Part shown: piece after piece, positions 21,497 to 29,043 of the stretch | Position numbering within the stretch: position 1 is the stretch's first letter | Layout: each line of letters starts with the position of its first letter | Assembly: GCA_003510895.1 (NCBI GenBank) | Contig: DOKE01000042.1 | Coordinates: forward strand, 5,709 to 34,751 | From: Candidatus Moraniibacteriota bacterium | GTDB lineage: Bacteria; Patescibacteriota; Minisyncoccia; Moranbacterales; GWC2-37-73 | DNA length: 29,043 bases | Reading direction: 5' to 3' | The notes under the pieces: generated by a model | What the model was told of the DNA's origin: nothing | The model's input: only the letters and a program-made list of their open reading frames with translations | Databases searched by the model: none | Program-made: the position numbers and the translations under genes

Positions 21497-22285
21497 CTAT
21501 AACGTAATGTTTGGCAATTTGTTTTCAAAATTATTTTTATTTCTCATCCGCATTTCTCCGGTAAAATTATTTTTTTCGAATTTTCTCTGCAACATATTCC
21601 CCCTCCAGGGACGTATTTGTCTGGCTAAAAATTTACCCTCAGAAATTATTTTTCCAATAATTTTCACTCCCGCTTCTTCTTCAATTTTTGCCATTGGCAT
21701 TACAATGGTATTTTTATCCAAAATAATTTCCCATTTTTTGCCGTCAAAATCTTCCAAGAAAATTGAATTGTTATTTTTTGACACAATTTCTCCAGCCAGA
21801 AAACCTTTCTCCGGTTGCGACCATTGATCTTCCATTGTATGCACAAAATTTCTATACATTGGAAAATTTCTCCTTGCGGCATTATTAGTAACTTCTCCAA
21901 AATTTGCCAGATGCGCTAAAATTCCCATTCCCAAACTAACTCCCAGCACAATCAAAACTATTTTTTTCCAGCTGTATTTATATCCTGATTTTGTGCGGCG
22001 AACAACTTCATAGATCCCAAAAATAAACAACAAAACAATAATCATCCAAAAATATGGGAAAAAAATAAAGCCGAAAAAAATTCTATTTCCGATTTTCTCA
22101 TAAACATTCCAATCAAATTGAGTAACCAAGAATAAGATAACAGCCAAGCCTACTGCCGAAAAAAATCCAATAATTCCTGCCAAAAACCAAGTCAACAGAC
22201 TTTTCAAAACAAACTTCCATTTTGGCAAAGGATGAACATTGCCACTTTTTAATTGCTTAACTGTTTCTTGAATTAAATTTTTCAT
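21497..22285 (-). CDS. Membrane protein, candidate anti-sigma factor
   Basis: A 262-aa protein with a short cytoplasmic N-terminus (about 1-22), three hydrophobic segments (about 27-56, 68-92, 106-126) and an external C-terminal part. The latter includes an OB-like beta-rich stretch (about 165-225, GEIVSKNNNSIFLEDFDGKKWEI) resembling DUF5666-type domains. It starts 9 nt after the ECF sigma gene, the classic place for its anti-sigma factor. No zinc-binding anti-sigma motif (HxxxCxxC) is present, so this role is inferred from context only. Confidence 0.6.
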   Translation of the reverse strand: MKNLIQETVKQLKSGNVHPLPKWKFVLKSLLTWFLAGIIGFFSAVGLAVILFLVTQFDWNVYEKIGNRIFFGFIFFPYFWMIIVLLFIFGIYEVVRRTKSGYKYSWKKIVLIVLGVSLGMGILAHLANFGEVTNNAARRNFPMYRNFVHTMEDQWSQPEKGFLAGEIVSKNNNSIFLEDFDGKKWEIILDKNTIVMPMAKIEEEAGVKIIGKIISEGKFLARQIRPWRGNMLQRKFEKNNFTGEMRMRNKNNFENKLPNITL

Positions 22286-22294
22286 ATAATTTTA

Positions 22295-22882
22295 TTAATT
22301 AGAACATTTTACATTTGCTTTTCTCAATTCTTCCACGAGTATTTTTTTTCCTCTCGCAATTAATGTTGCCACTGTTCCCTTGGACTTTCGAAAAATATCC
22401 ATAATCTCTTCATACTCTTTTTCTTCTAAAAACCTCAGATAAAGAACTTCTCTATATTTCAACGGCAACTTTTCAATAACTTCTTTTATTTTTTTCACAC
22501 AATCTTTATTCGCCAATTCATTTTCGATATCAATATCCGATCGAACAATCTTCATCCACTCATCATCTTCTAATATTGCCATCTTCGGCCTAGCCGATAT
22601 TTTTCTGAAATTATCAACAACGTGATTATGAGAAATGCGATAAATCCAACTAGAAAACTTCAATGAACCGTCATGATCATTTAAATTTAAATATATTTTG
22701 GTAAAAATTTCCTGCAGCATATCTTCTATATCTTCTTGAGCAAGTCCGGATATTCTTCGCACATAATGAAAAAGCGGCCACTGATACCTAGCCATCAACA
22801 CTCCAAATATTTCCTGATCTTCCTTGGCAATTTCAACCAATTCCCGATCGGACATCTTTTCTAAGTTTTCATTTTTATGCAT
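22295..22882 (-). CDS. ECF-type RNA polymerase sigma factor
   Basis: A 195-aa group IV sigma factor. Region 2 (about 20-95; YQWPLFHYVRRISGLAQEDI, DMLQEIFTKIYLNL, FSSWIYRISHNHVVDNFRK) melts the -10. Region 4 (about 130-185; LPLKYREVLYLRFLEEKEYE, STVATLIARGKK-like helix) reads the -35. It probably controls an envelope response together with the two downstream genes. Start at ATG 22882; a TATAAT lies only 7 nt upstream with no SD, suggesting a leaderless mRNA. Confidence 0.9.
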   Translation of the reverse strand: MHKNENLEKMSDRELVEIAKEDQEIFGVLMARYQWPLFHYVRRISGLAQEDIEDMLQEIFTKIYLNLNDHDGSLKFSSWIYRISHNHVVDNFRKISARPKMAILEDDEWMKIVRSDIDIENELANKDCVKKIKEVIEKLPLKYREVLYLRFLEEKEYEEIMDIFRKSKGTVATLIARGKKILVEELRKANVKCSN

Positions 22883-22889
22883 TTCCGTA

Positions 22890-22895
22890 ATTATA
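22890..22895 (-). promoter_or_regulatory. -10 box of ECF sigma operon (near-leaderless)
   Basis: A perfect TATAAT on the minus strand 7 nt before the ATG at 22882. No good -35 is seen, so another recognition element (for example autoregulation by the ECF factor) is possible. Confidence 0.45.
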
Positions 22896-22923
22896 CAATC
22901 TGCAACATAATACGAATATTGGC

Positions 22924-23745
22924 TTATTTGTTTTCATTTTTAGGCTCTATAACAATCATATCCTTCCCCCTATCATTCTCACTGAAAGGATTTTTGTTGT
23001 GATTTCCTGTCGGATAATTGCCAATAGCGTCAAATAGAACAGTCTCGTCGTAACGATAATTTTCTCCTCTTTTGGTTCCGGAATCATTGACAACGAATTC
23101 CTTCTTTGAACTATCATAACCAACCAACACAATCATATGAGTTATCGGACCGGGAGCAACATAGTATGGATTGTCAAGCTTTTGACCGTTTGTCGGAAGG
23201 ATAACCAAATTTCCTTTCAAAATTTCCTGTTTTAAATCATCCTTGGTAATGTTTTTCACGACATTTATTTTTTCATATTTTGAATATTTTTTCAAAATCA
23301 ACGCCGTATCTTCAGCGGAGGCATCCACGTATTCATTTAGTATTTCTTTTTCCAAATCGACAATTTTTTTTATTTCATCATACATCTGTTGCGTGGAAAA
23401 AGTTTTTCCCTCCAACCATCCCTTGGTCATAAGAATAGCCGCTTCCTCGCAAGCATCCTGAAAAACAGGATCGTCCCAATTGGCAAAGGGGGCTTGCAGA
23501 ACAAAAGGGACGCCGGAAATAATGTTGTCAGTTTTTTTGATAATGATATTCTCTTCAGGAACAAGAGGTTTTTCTTCCAATTTATTTTCTTCTTTTTTCA
23601 TTTCAATATTTTCTTTTTCCCAAGAAACTCCTTTTTGTTCAAAAGTATCAATATCTTGTTTGGTTTTTTTCTCAAAAACAAAAAAGGTTATCGAAGCCAA
23701 ACACACTGACAAAACTAAAAATATGACTAAATTTTTTTTCTTCAT
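22924..23745 (-). CDS. C39-like secreted cysteine protease
   Basis: A 273-aa protein with an N-terminal signal/anchor (about 4-24, LVIFLVLSVCLASITFFVF), a Lys/Glu-rich linker (about 27-75) and a papain-like peptidase_C39_2 domain. The catalytic Cys99 (FQDACEEAA), His203 (ITHMIVLVGYD) and Asn/Asp at 220-221 (VVNDSG) are all present. It is likely surface-attached and acts on peptides or murein-linked proteins. A TATAAT lies 10 nt before the ATG with a poor -35. It precedes, on the same strand, the ECF operon (41-nt gap). Confidence 0.85.
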   Translation of the reverse strand: MKKKNLVIFLVLSVCLASITFFVFEKKTKQDIDTFEQKGVSWEKENIEMKKEENKLEEKPLVPEENIIIKKTDNIISGVPFVLQAPFANWDDPVFQDACEEAAILMTKGWLEGKTFSTQQMYDEIKKIVDLEKEILNEYVDASAEDTALILKKYSKYEKINVVKNITKDDLKQEILKGNLVILPTNGQKLDNPYYVAPGPITHMIVLVGYDSSKKEFVVNDSGTKRGENYRYDETVLFDAIGNYPTGNHNKNPFSENDRGKDMIVIEPKNENK

Positions 23746-23815
23746 TTTTTTATATATTATATTTTATTGTTCTTACTACAAATATAACATAACTTTTATT
23801 CATTTTTATTCCTAA

Positions 23816-23849
23816 CAAAAAACACTTCAAAATTGTGAAGTGTTTTTTG
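23816..23849 (-). terminator. Terminator after lytic transglycosylase
   Basis: A perfect 14-bp stem (23816-23829 with 23836-23849) with a 6-nt loop; A/T runs on both flanks make it potentially bidirectional. It starts 7 nt after the stop of the gene at 23856. Confidence 0.85.
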
Positions 23850-23855
23850 GAAATT

Positions 23856-24659
23856 CTATCCCAGAAGTCTTTTGTAGTTTTTTGACCAATATTGAATTTG
23901 ATTAGCATACCAATCATATTGCCCGGAAGTCGTTCCCGATAAATACATTTTAGCGGCATTTCTTTCCGCTAGATGATCGTGCTGCTTAACTCCGTAAGTG
24001 TCGGAAAGAAGCAATGCCATCGCAACAATCCCATCTTTAACATTCCAAGGATCCGGATTTTCTTTCTCAACTATTTCAGATATTTTGTCTTTATATAACA
24101 TCCAGATATCTGGCATAAATTGAGGGATTCCCATAGCGCCACCTGTTCCAGCATAGCGTGTAGGATTGCAAGAAACTCTCACTTTTTCATAATCCCGACC
24201 AATACTTTCAGCGAGATTTTTAATTATCTCTCTTCTTTGAATAAAAGTATTATAGGCTTGATATCCCAATTGACCATTTTGATAGGCCGCTTCAGCTCCC
24301 TCTTCAACTTCTTTATAGGAGCAATCCCCTGTGCTGCGACCAAGATCAGATTCTACGACCAACATACCCATAAGAAAATCTTTGCGCACCCCGGTCTTTT
24401 TACTGGCAAAATCTACGGCCTCCTCGACCTGCTCAAGATGCGTTTTAGTTTTTTTCTTCTCAATTGTAAAGTTCTTAGTTTCTTTTATCGGCTGGTCAAC
24501 TGCTTTTTTCGACCAATGCCAATTTTCAATTTTTATTTTCTTGGTTTTTTGCAATTTTTCTTGAGTAAACTCTTTAATAAATTGCATTGGCGATTCGGCT
24601 GCTTGCGCTTTATCAATAGAAACCACCGAAACCGCGCTCAGAACAATTAAAGCTGTCAT
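23856..24659 (-). CDS. Lytic murein transglycosylase (MltB-like)
   Basis: This enzyme cleaves the glycan strand of peptidoglycan to 1,6-anhydro-muropeptides. The catalytic Glu103 is in VVESDLGRSTG, followed by the substrate-binding block YAGTGGAMGIPQFMPDIW and NPDPWNVKDGIVAMALLL, a GH103/MltB-type pattern. A signal peptide ends near AQAAE. From the ATG at 24659 its n-region has no positive charge. An in-frame ATT at 24695 would add ICKNKAVKAAQL and give a normal Lys-rich signal peptide, so the true start may be upstream. A coiled, Lys-rich stretch (about 30-80) separates signal and enzyme. Confidence 0.85.
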   Translation of the reverse strand: MTALIVLSAVSVVSIDKAQAAESPMQFIKEFTQEKLQKTKKIKIENWHWSKKAVDQPIKETKNFTIEKKKTKTHLEQVEEAVDFASKKTGVRKDFLMGMLVVESDLGRSTGDCSYKEVEEGAEAAYQNGQLGYQAYNTFIQRREIIKNLAESIGRDYEKVRVSCNPTRYAGTGGAMGIPQFMPDIWMLYKDKISEIVEKENPDPWNVKDGIVAMALLLSDTYGVKQHDHLAERNAAKMYLSGTTSGQYDWYANQIQYWSKNYKRLLG

Positions 24660-24769
24660 TAACTGAGCTGCTTTTACTGCTTTGTTTTTACAAATACATT
24701 TGTTTTTAACTTATTACGTTCGACTGTTTTTTATTTTGACAGTCAGTTTTATTTTTACTTTTGCAAATT

Positions 24770-24810
24770 AAAAAAGCGTTCCATATTGGAACCCCTTTTT
24801 CAATTTTGCC
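24770..24810 (-). terminator. Hairpin with T-run (rluF-like terminator or leader attenuator)
   Basis: Core stem GTTCCA/TGGAAC (24778-24783 and 24787-24792), flanked by A-run/T-run and outer GCAAA/TTTGC arms. It can terminate on either strand. It lies between the predicted promoter at 24816-24844 and the transglycosylase gene. The rest of the 264-bp gap (24660-24923) holds a small inverted repeat (GACTGT 24722-24727, ACAGTC 24739-24744) and no gene. Confidence 0.6.
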
Positions 24811-24815
24811 TATCT

Positions 24816-24844
24816 ATTCTAACGCAGCTGCATCAATTCGTCAA
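24816..24844 (-). promoter_or_regulatory. Candidate promoter of the lytic transglycosylase
   Basis: On the minus strand: TTGACG (24839-24844), a 17-nt spacer and TAGAAT (24816-24821). A transcript would start near 24809, run straight into the hairpin and have a leader of about 110-150 nt. Confidence 0.5.
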
Positions 24845-24923
24845 GTATTTTTTAACTAAAAAATTAAAGAAATGCATTTTATTGGCTCAATGGAGACAAT
24901 AATAGACTGTGCATAATTTTTAT

Positions 24924-25634
24924 TTATTGTTTAAATAATTTATCTAAAAACATATTTAGTTCTTCGCCTTTTATTTTTCTATATTGTCCTGATTTTATTC
25001 CTCCCAATTCAATATTCAAAATCCTTACTCTTTTCAAGTCCGTTACTGCATAACCAAAAAAACCGCACATTTTTCGAATCTGCCTATTCTTACCTTCGGT
25101 CAAAATAATTGAAAAAACATTATTGCTTATCTTGCTGACAACACAAGGCTTCGTTTTATATCCATCTTCCAAAACCACTCCGGCAGACATTTTTTTAACA
25201 AATCTGGCATCAACCGGTCTATCTGTATGAACGACATATTCTTTCTGATGTTCATATTTTGGATTAAGCAATTTGTCTGTTATGCGACCATCATTGGTTA
25301 AGATTATCAAACCGCAAGAATCCTTGTCCAACCTTCCCACTGGGAAAACTTTTTTGGGGAAATTTATTATTTTGTTAATAGCAATTTCTTCGCCTTGCGG
25401 ACTGTGAGTAATAACATTTTTGGGTTTATGAAAAGCCAGGTAAACATAGTTTTCTTCCGGTTTCGCTTTAACGCCAACCACATCATTTTCATTAACTTTG
25501 TCACCCAAAACAGCCACACGATCATTTAGCATAATCTTGCCTTCTTCAATAAGCGTATCAGCCTCTCTTCGACTACAAACATTTTTTCCAGCTAAATACT
25601 TATTTATTCTGATTGGATATTTGATTTGTTCCAT
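24924..25634 (-). CDS. RluF/RluB-type 23S rRNA pseudouridine synthase
   Basis: A 236-aa pseudouridine synthase of the RsuA/RluB/E/F family, acting on rRNA. An S4 RNA-binding domain (about 6-60, INKYLAGKNVCSRREADTLI) precedes the catalytic domain with Asp103 in GRLDKDSCGLIILTND. The later blocks LTEGKNRQIRKMCGFFGY and RVRILNIELGGIKSGQYR fit RluF (U2604) slightly better than RluB, but the exact site is not certain. It has a near-leaderless promoter and no SD. Confidence 0.9.
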   Translation of the reverse strand: MEQIKYPIRINKYLAGKNVCSRREADTLIEEGKIMLNDRVAVLGDKVNENDVVGVKAKPEENYVYLAFHKPKNVITHSPQGEEIAINKIINFPKKVFPVGRLDKDSCGLIILTNDGRITDKLLNPKYEHQKEYVVHTDRPVDARFVKKMSAGVVLEDGYKTKPCVVSKISNNVFSIILTEGKNRQIRKMCGFFGYAVTDLKRVRILNIELGGIKSGQYRKIKGEELNMFLDKLFKQ

Positions 25635-25643
25635 AACAAACCA

Positions 25644-25671
25644 ATAATACCCTCTTTATTTAACAAGTCAA
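25644..25671 (-). promoter_or_regulatory. rluF-like gene promoter (near-leaderless)
   Basis: On the minus strand: TTGACT (25666-25671), a 16-nt spacer and TATTAT (25644-25649). The -10 ends 9 nt before the ATG at 25634. Confidence 0.65.
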
Positions 25672-25703
25672 GCTTATGCAAATTTTAAAAATTAATAAAT
25701 AAA

Positions 25704-26729
25704 CTACAACCCATTGGCTGTTTTATTTTGAATATGCTGTTCGAAAGTTTGCGCAAAGATAGTTTCTCCGGTGTTTGGATTATTGAGAAAATATAAATAA
25801 TCTGTCTGCGTCGGATAGACAGCCGCTCTTATGGAAGAAATTCCCGGATTCGACACCGGACCAGGAGGAAGTCCCTTGAATCTATAAGTATTATAGGGGG
25901 AATCAATATTTATGTCATTTGCATTATGCTGAATTTTCTTTTCTCCGCCAAGAGCATAAGACACTGTCGCATCACTTTGAAGCGCCATTTCAATTCCCAG
26001 TCTTTTCCAAAAAATTCCACTCACTGTTTTTCTATCTGAATCAACCTTTACTTCTGTTTCAATAATACTGGCCATAGTTAAAATTTCAAAAATACTTTTA
26101 TTTTGTTTTTCTATTTCGGTTCTGATTTCAGCGTCAACCTTTGTGTTGAAATTTTTTAACATTTTAACAATAATACCTTCGGCTGAAGCGTCCGGAGCGA
26201 AAAAATACGTATCTGGAAAAAGATATCCTTCGAGAGAATTTTTTAAGGGCTTATCTTGAAAAAAATCAAATTCGGAAATCAATTCAGTTGATGGATTGCT
26301 GGCCAATTTCAAAAATTCGTCTCCGGGAAGATTTTTTCCATTCAGTCTTTTCGACATCTCCAAAATTGTCCAACCTTCAGGAAAAGTAATCTTCGCATAA
26401 GCTGGACGCGTTTCTCCTTCTACCAAGATTCTGATTATTTCAGGAATTGTTAATTCAGGATTTATTTCATATTCTCCGGCAATAATTTTTTTATCCAAAT
26501 CATTGTTCCAGGCATAATAAATAAAATATATTTCTCTTGAAATCAATTTTTTTTCTTTTAATTTTTTTGCCACATCCACAAAATTTTCTCCTTTCTCAAT
26601 GACAACAATTTGACTCTCTTTCGCGGTACCACGGGAATAATCGACTCTACTAGAAAACAACAAAAAAATTCCGCCAAAAAAAGCAAATATTCCAATAAAA
26701 ATAAAAATCCTTATTATTCTTTTTTTCAT
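25704..26729 (-). CDS. mltG: Endolytic transglycosylase MltG
   Basis: A 341-aa membrane-bound enzyme of the YceG/MltG family that cuts nascent glycan strands and sets their length. It has an N-terminal membrane anchor (about 5-26), a LysM-like region (about 40-105, IVVIEKGENFVDVAKKLKEK) and the catalytic domain. The catalytic Glu224 lies in MASIIETEV, followed by LQSDATVSYALG, SPYNTYRFKGLPPGPVSNPG and the AAVYPTQTDYLYFL block. It is the last gene of the malic enzyme-yjbQ-pcm-mltG run (14-nt gap from pcm). Confidence 0.95.
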   Translation of the reverse strand: MKKRIIRIFIFIGIFAFFGGIFLLFSSRVDYSRGTAKESQIVVIEKGENFVDVAKKLKEKKLISREIYFIYYAWNNDLDKKIIAGEYEINPELTIPEIIRILVEGETRPAYAKITFPEGWTILEMSKRLNGKNLPGDEFLKLASNPSTELISEFDFFQDKPLKNSLEGYLFPDTYFFAPDASAEGIIVKMLKNFNTKVDAEIRTEIEKQNKSIFEILTMASIIETEVKVDSDRKTVSGIFWKRLGIEMALQSDATVSYALGGEKKIQHNANDINIDSPYNTYRFKGLPPGPVSNPGISSIRAAVYPTQTDYLYFLNNPNTGETIFAQTFEQHIQNKTANGL

Positions 26730-26743
26730 AATAAAATCAAGCG

Positions 26744-27370
26744 CTAAAAATTATTCTTCTCAATCAATGGTACAAATGAAAAACCAGAAAATTCTTCTTT
26801 GTAAAAATCATTCTCTCCTCTTTTTTCCAAATACCAAATACTGTTATGAACCGGAATTACTATTTTTCCGCCAATTGCCAATTGATTTTTCAAATCTTGG
26901 GGAACATTTTTGGACATAGCCGAAACAAGAATTCTGTCATAGGGAGCATTTTTGGCATAGCCCTTGCTGCCATCCGCGCAATGAAATTCCGTATTCCTGT
27001 TTTTGGAAAAATCAAATTTGAAAAAATTATTTTTTCCAAAATCGCAAAGTTCTTGAATTCTTTCTATGGAGGTAACTTTTCCTTTCTCTCCGACAATATA
27101 TGCCAACATAGTTGTCGTCCATCCGCTTCCGCTTCCCACATCTAAAATATTTTGTCCCGATTTAACATCTAAAAGTTCCAACATTATAGCTACTGTCATT
27201 GGCTGGGAAATTGTTTGACCATATCCTATCGGCAACGGAATATCTTTTTCCGCCGATTCAACCAAGTCATCCGGAACAAATTCTTCTCTTCCCACAACCG
27301 AAAAAGCGTCTATCACAATATCCGTTTTCAAATAGCCCCTTCTCATCAAATCATTAGTCAATCGACTCAT
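26744..27370 (-). CDS. pcm: Protein-L-isoaspartate O-methyltransferase
   Basis: A 208-aa SAM-dependent enzyme that repairs isoaspartyl residues in aged proteins. The family blocks are LMRRGYLKTDIVIDAFSVVGREEFVP, the GYGQTISQPMTVAIMLELL substrate region and SAM motif I (ILDVGSGSGWTTTMLA), followed by APYDRILVSAM and GGKIVIPV. Length and order are normal. It starts 4 nt after yjbQ and 14 nt before mltG, so it is translated from an operon message. No SD. Confidence 0.93.
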   Translation of the reverse strand: MSRLTNDLMRRGYLKTDIVIDAFSVVGREEFVPDDLVESAEKDIPLPIGYGQTISQPMTVAIMLELLDVKSGQNILDVGSGSGWTTTMLAYIVGEKGKVTSIERIQELCDFGKNNFFKFDFSKNRNTEFHCADGSKGYAKNAPYDRILVSAMSKNVPQDLKNQLAIGGKIVIPVHNSIWYLEKRGENDFYKEEFSGFSFVPLIEKNNF

Positions 27371-27374
27371 AGTT

Positions 27375-27821
27375 TTATATTCCCATCACTTGAACGATGA
27401 TGTCTCTTTTTCTGGCACCGTCAAATTCCAAAGCAAATATGCTTTGATTATGTTGAACTGCAAGTTTTCCGCTTTCAATAGGAATTGTTTCACTAGAACC
27501 CAATAAAAGAGCTTTGCAATGAGAGTGCCCATTGCTTCTTCCGTCTGATTTAGAATTTTTTTTCAATTCAAAAAGATCATGGGAATATCTATCATCCATA
27601 GGAACTATTTTATATAAAATTCTCATAAAATCCTGGATGAGCATCGGCTCATTGTTATTCATAACCACACTCATAGTGGTATGCGGGGAATAAACCAAAA
27701 CTTGCCCTTCCCTTATTCCGGACTTGGAAACAATATCTTGAACCCTATCAGTAACATCAATAAATTCAATTTGAGTGGTGCTTTCGAAATTTACTTTTTG
27801 TTTGTGTATTTTTATTTCCAT
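27375..27821 (-). CDS. yjbQ: YjbQ / UPF0047 family protein
   Basis: Start at ATG 27821 (148 aa); a TTG 15 nt upstream is less likely. It belongs to the UPF0047/YjbQ family, reported to have weak thiamine-phosphate synthase activity with unclear real function. The typical blocks are VLVYSPHTTMSVVMNNNEP, the His-rich GHSHCKALLLGSSETIPI and LEFDGARKRDIIVQVMG. The His residues and Asn-rich turn of the active pocket are present. It lies between malic enzyme (39 nt) and pcm (4 nt). Confidence 0.9.
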   Translation of the reverse strand: MEIKIHKQKVNFESTTQIEFIDVTDRVQDIVSKSGIREGQVLVYSPHTTMSVVMNNNEPMLIQDFMRILYKIVPMDDRYSHDLFELKKNSKSDGRSNGHSHCKALLLGSSETIPIESGKLAVQHNQSIFALEFDGARKRDIIVQVMGI

Positions 27822-27860
27822 ATTAATTGCCCGCAAATTTACGGATTAGAGAATTAAAAT

Positions 27861-28985
27861 TTATTTAAATACTGATGCGACTGCCTTAACCGCTCTTTTA
27901 TCCAATGCGTTTACAATTATTTTACCACGATTCGGCTTTTTCACCAAAGACGCCAAAACCAATGCCGCCTTTATTTTATGCTCATCCGTTATTTTTCTAA
28001 CATTATTATCCAACGCTCCGCGAAAAATTCCCGGAAAAGCCAAAACATTATTAATTTGATTGGGATAATCAGATCTTCCAGTCGCCACAATATACGCTCC
28101 ACCTTTTTTTGCTTCTTCCGGCATAATTTCCGGCGTTGGATTGCTCATTGCAAAAACAATTGATTTTTCATTCATCAAAGAAATATCCGAATGATTTATT
28201 AAATTAGGCGCGCTAACTCCCACGAAAACATCCGCTCCCTTCAACGCATCTTTCAGTGTTCCTTGCATTTTTTCCGGATTGGTAATCTTGGCTATTTCTA
28301 TTTTCGTATCGTTCATTCCATCTTTTCTCCCTTCAAAAATAATTCCCGTCCGGTCTATCATCAAAATATTTTTTGCGCCATACTTCAAAAGCAATTTCAT
28401 AATCGCCACGCCAGCCGCGCCTGAACCTGAAATAACAATTTTTATTTTTTTGATATTTTTTTCAACCACCTTCAGCGCGTTAATCAATCCAGCTAAAACC
28501 ACAATAGCTGTTCCGTGTTGATCGTCGTGAAAAACCGGAATATCTAATTCCTTTTTCAATCTTTCTTCAATTTCAAAGCATCTCGGAGCGGAAATATCTT
28601 CCAAGTTTATTCCGCCAAAAGTTGGAGCAATCGCCTTCACTATTTTAATAATTTCTTCCGTGTCCTGGGTATTCAAAACAATTGGAAAAGCATCCACTCC
28701 GCCAAGCTCCTTAAAAAGCAAGGCCTTGCCTTCCATCACCGGCAATCCCGCTTCCGGTCCAATATTCCCCAAACCCAAAACTGCGCTTCCATCGGAAACC
28801 ACCGCGATAGTGTTTTTTCTGATCGTATATTCGCGAGAAAGTTTTTTGTCCTTAGCAATAACTTTGCAAACCTCAGCCACTCCCGGCGTATACAAAATCG
28901 GCAAATTCTCCTTGGTCAGTTCTTGCTTGGAACAAACCTCGATCTTCCCACCTAGTTTTTTTGAAAGTTGAATTGATTTATGCAT
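27861..28985 (-). CDS. NAD(P)-dependent malic enzyme
   Basis: A 374-aa oxidative decarboxylase converting malate to pyruvate and CO2. Conserved blocks are LYTPGVAEVC with the active Tyr, the Lys in GLPVMEGKALLFKELGG, metal-binding NLEDISAPRCFEIE and HDDQHGTA, and the Rossmann motif SGSGAAGVAIMKLL. The C-terminal phosphotransacetylase domain of the long (MaeB) form is absent, so this is the short form common in small genomes. In a cell with no full TCA cycle it may supply pyruvate and reducing power. It leads the yjbQ-pcm-mltG operon. A TTGACA-like box lies close upstream but its -10 would fall in the start codon, so the promoter is unclear. Confidence 0.94.
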   Translation of the reverse strand: MHKSIQLSKKLGGKIEVCSKQELTKENLPILYTPGVAEVCKVIAKDKKLSREYTIRKNTIAVVSDGSAVLGLGNIGPEAGLPVMEGKALLFKELGGVDAFPIVLNTQDTEEIIKIVKAIAPTFGGINLEDISAPRCFEIEERLKKELDIPVFHDDQHGTAIVVLAGLINALKVVEKNIKKIKIVISGSGAAGVAIMKLLLKYGAKNILMIDRTGIIFEGRKDGMNDTKIEIAKITNPEKMQGTLKDALKGADVFVGVSAPNLINHSDISLMNEKSIVFAMSNPTPEIMPEEAKKGGAYIVATGRSDYPNQINNVLAFPGIFRGALDNNVRKITDEHKIKAALVLASLVKKPNRGKIIVNALDKRAVKAVASVFK

Positions 28986-29043
28986 ATCTTTTCTATTTTT
29001 TTGTCAATTTGAGTTTTTTATACACGCTTCCTGCTGCCACGGC

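Noticed and set aside
24120..24650. 176-aa plus-strand frame opposite the lytic transglycosylase
   Set aside because: Antisense shadow of a gene with intact catalytic motifs; Phe/Leu/Asn-rich and no homology recognised.
1..29043. tRNA genes, CRISPR arrays, insertion sequences
   Set aside because: Scanning for TTCRANY-type T-loops, regularly spaced repeats and transposase motifs gave only coding-sequence coincidences.

Overview
The window is AT-rich, densely coded DNA that most resembles a Candidate Phyla Radiation (Patescibacteria) genome of the Parcubacteria group; a Moranbacteria-like lineage is my best but weak guess. Pointers are an alanyl-tRNA synthetase without its C-terminal domain, a VirD4/TraG-like ATPase with a CxxC zinc ribbon next to its membrane partner, a sigma-region-4/HARE-HTH regulator, a palindromic repeat inserted in frame in mnmA, and a diversity-generating-retroelement (DGR) locus. 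TGA is used as a stop (for example in alaS), so this is not the recoded Gracilibacteria/Absconditabacteria type.

Layout. 1-450: a Cys-rich orphan gene (-). 559-819: yidD (-), divergent from corA-cysS (+, 918-3263). 3437-5460: dnaB and recR (+). 5508-5914: two overlapping small Cys-rich genes (+) with their own promoter and strong Shine-Dalgarno (SD) sites. From 5984 on almost everything is on the minus strand: rplU; then, in transcription order from 13088 down to 6359, a membrane protein, the TraG-like ATPase, mnmA, two small genes and alaS; then the sigma-4/HARE regulator (13124-14173).

14308-16494 is the accessory heart of the window: a DGR-type reverse transcriptase (-), an Avd-like four-helix-bundle protein (+) and a target protein (-) whose C-terminus looks like a DGR variable region. 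I could not find a template repeat in the window, and avd runs opposite to RT and target. RT and avd are head to head, both lack an ATG start, and share an 8-bp inverted repeat next to a 9-base G/C tract.

16652-20919: a MacAB-like ABC efflux set, an RNase HI and a LigB/AmmeMemoRadiSam-B-like protein. 21031-22882: an ECF sigma factor, a probable membrane anti-sigma factor and a secreted protein with a C-terminal calcium-loop-like motif. 22924-26729: wall and envelope functions (C39-like protease, lytic transglycosylase, MltG) with an RluF-like pseudouridine synthase between them. 26744-28985: pcm, yjbQ and malic enzyme, apparently one operon with mltG.

Two initiation styles stand out. Most genes have no SD, and several have a -10 box only 7-10 nt before the start codon, as expected for leaderless mRNAs. 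The accessory genes (DGR target, Cys-rich small genes) have strong SD sites. No tRNA, rRNA, CRISPR array or insertion sequence was recognised, and no gene-free stretch exceeds 300 bases.
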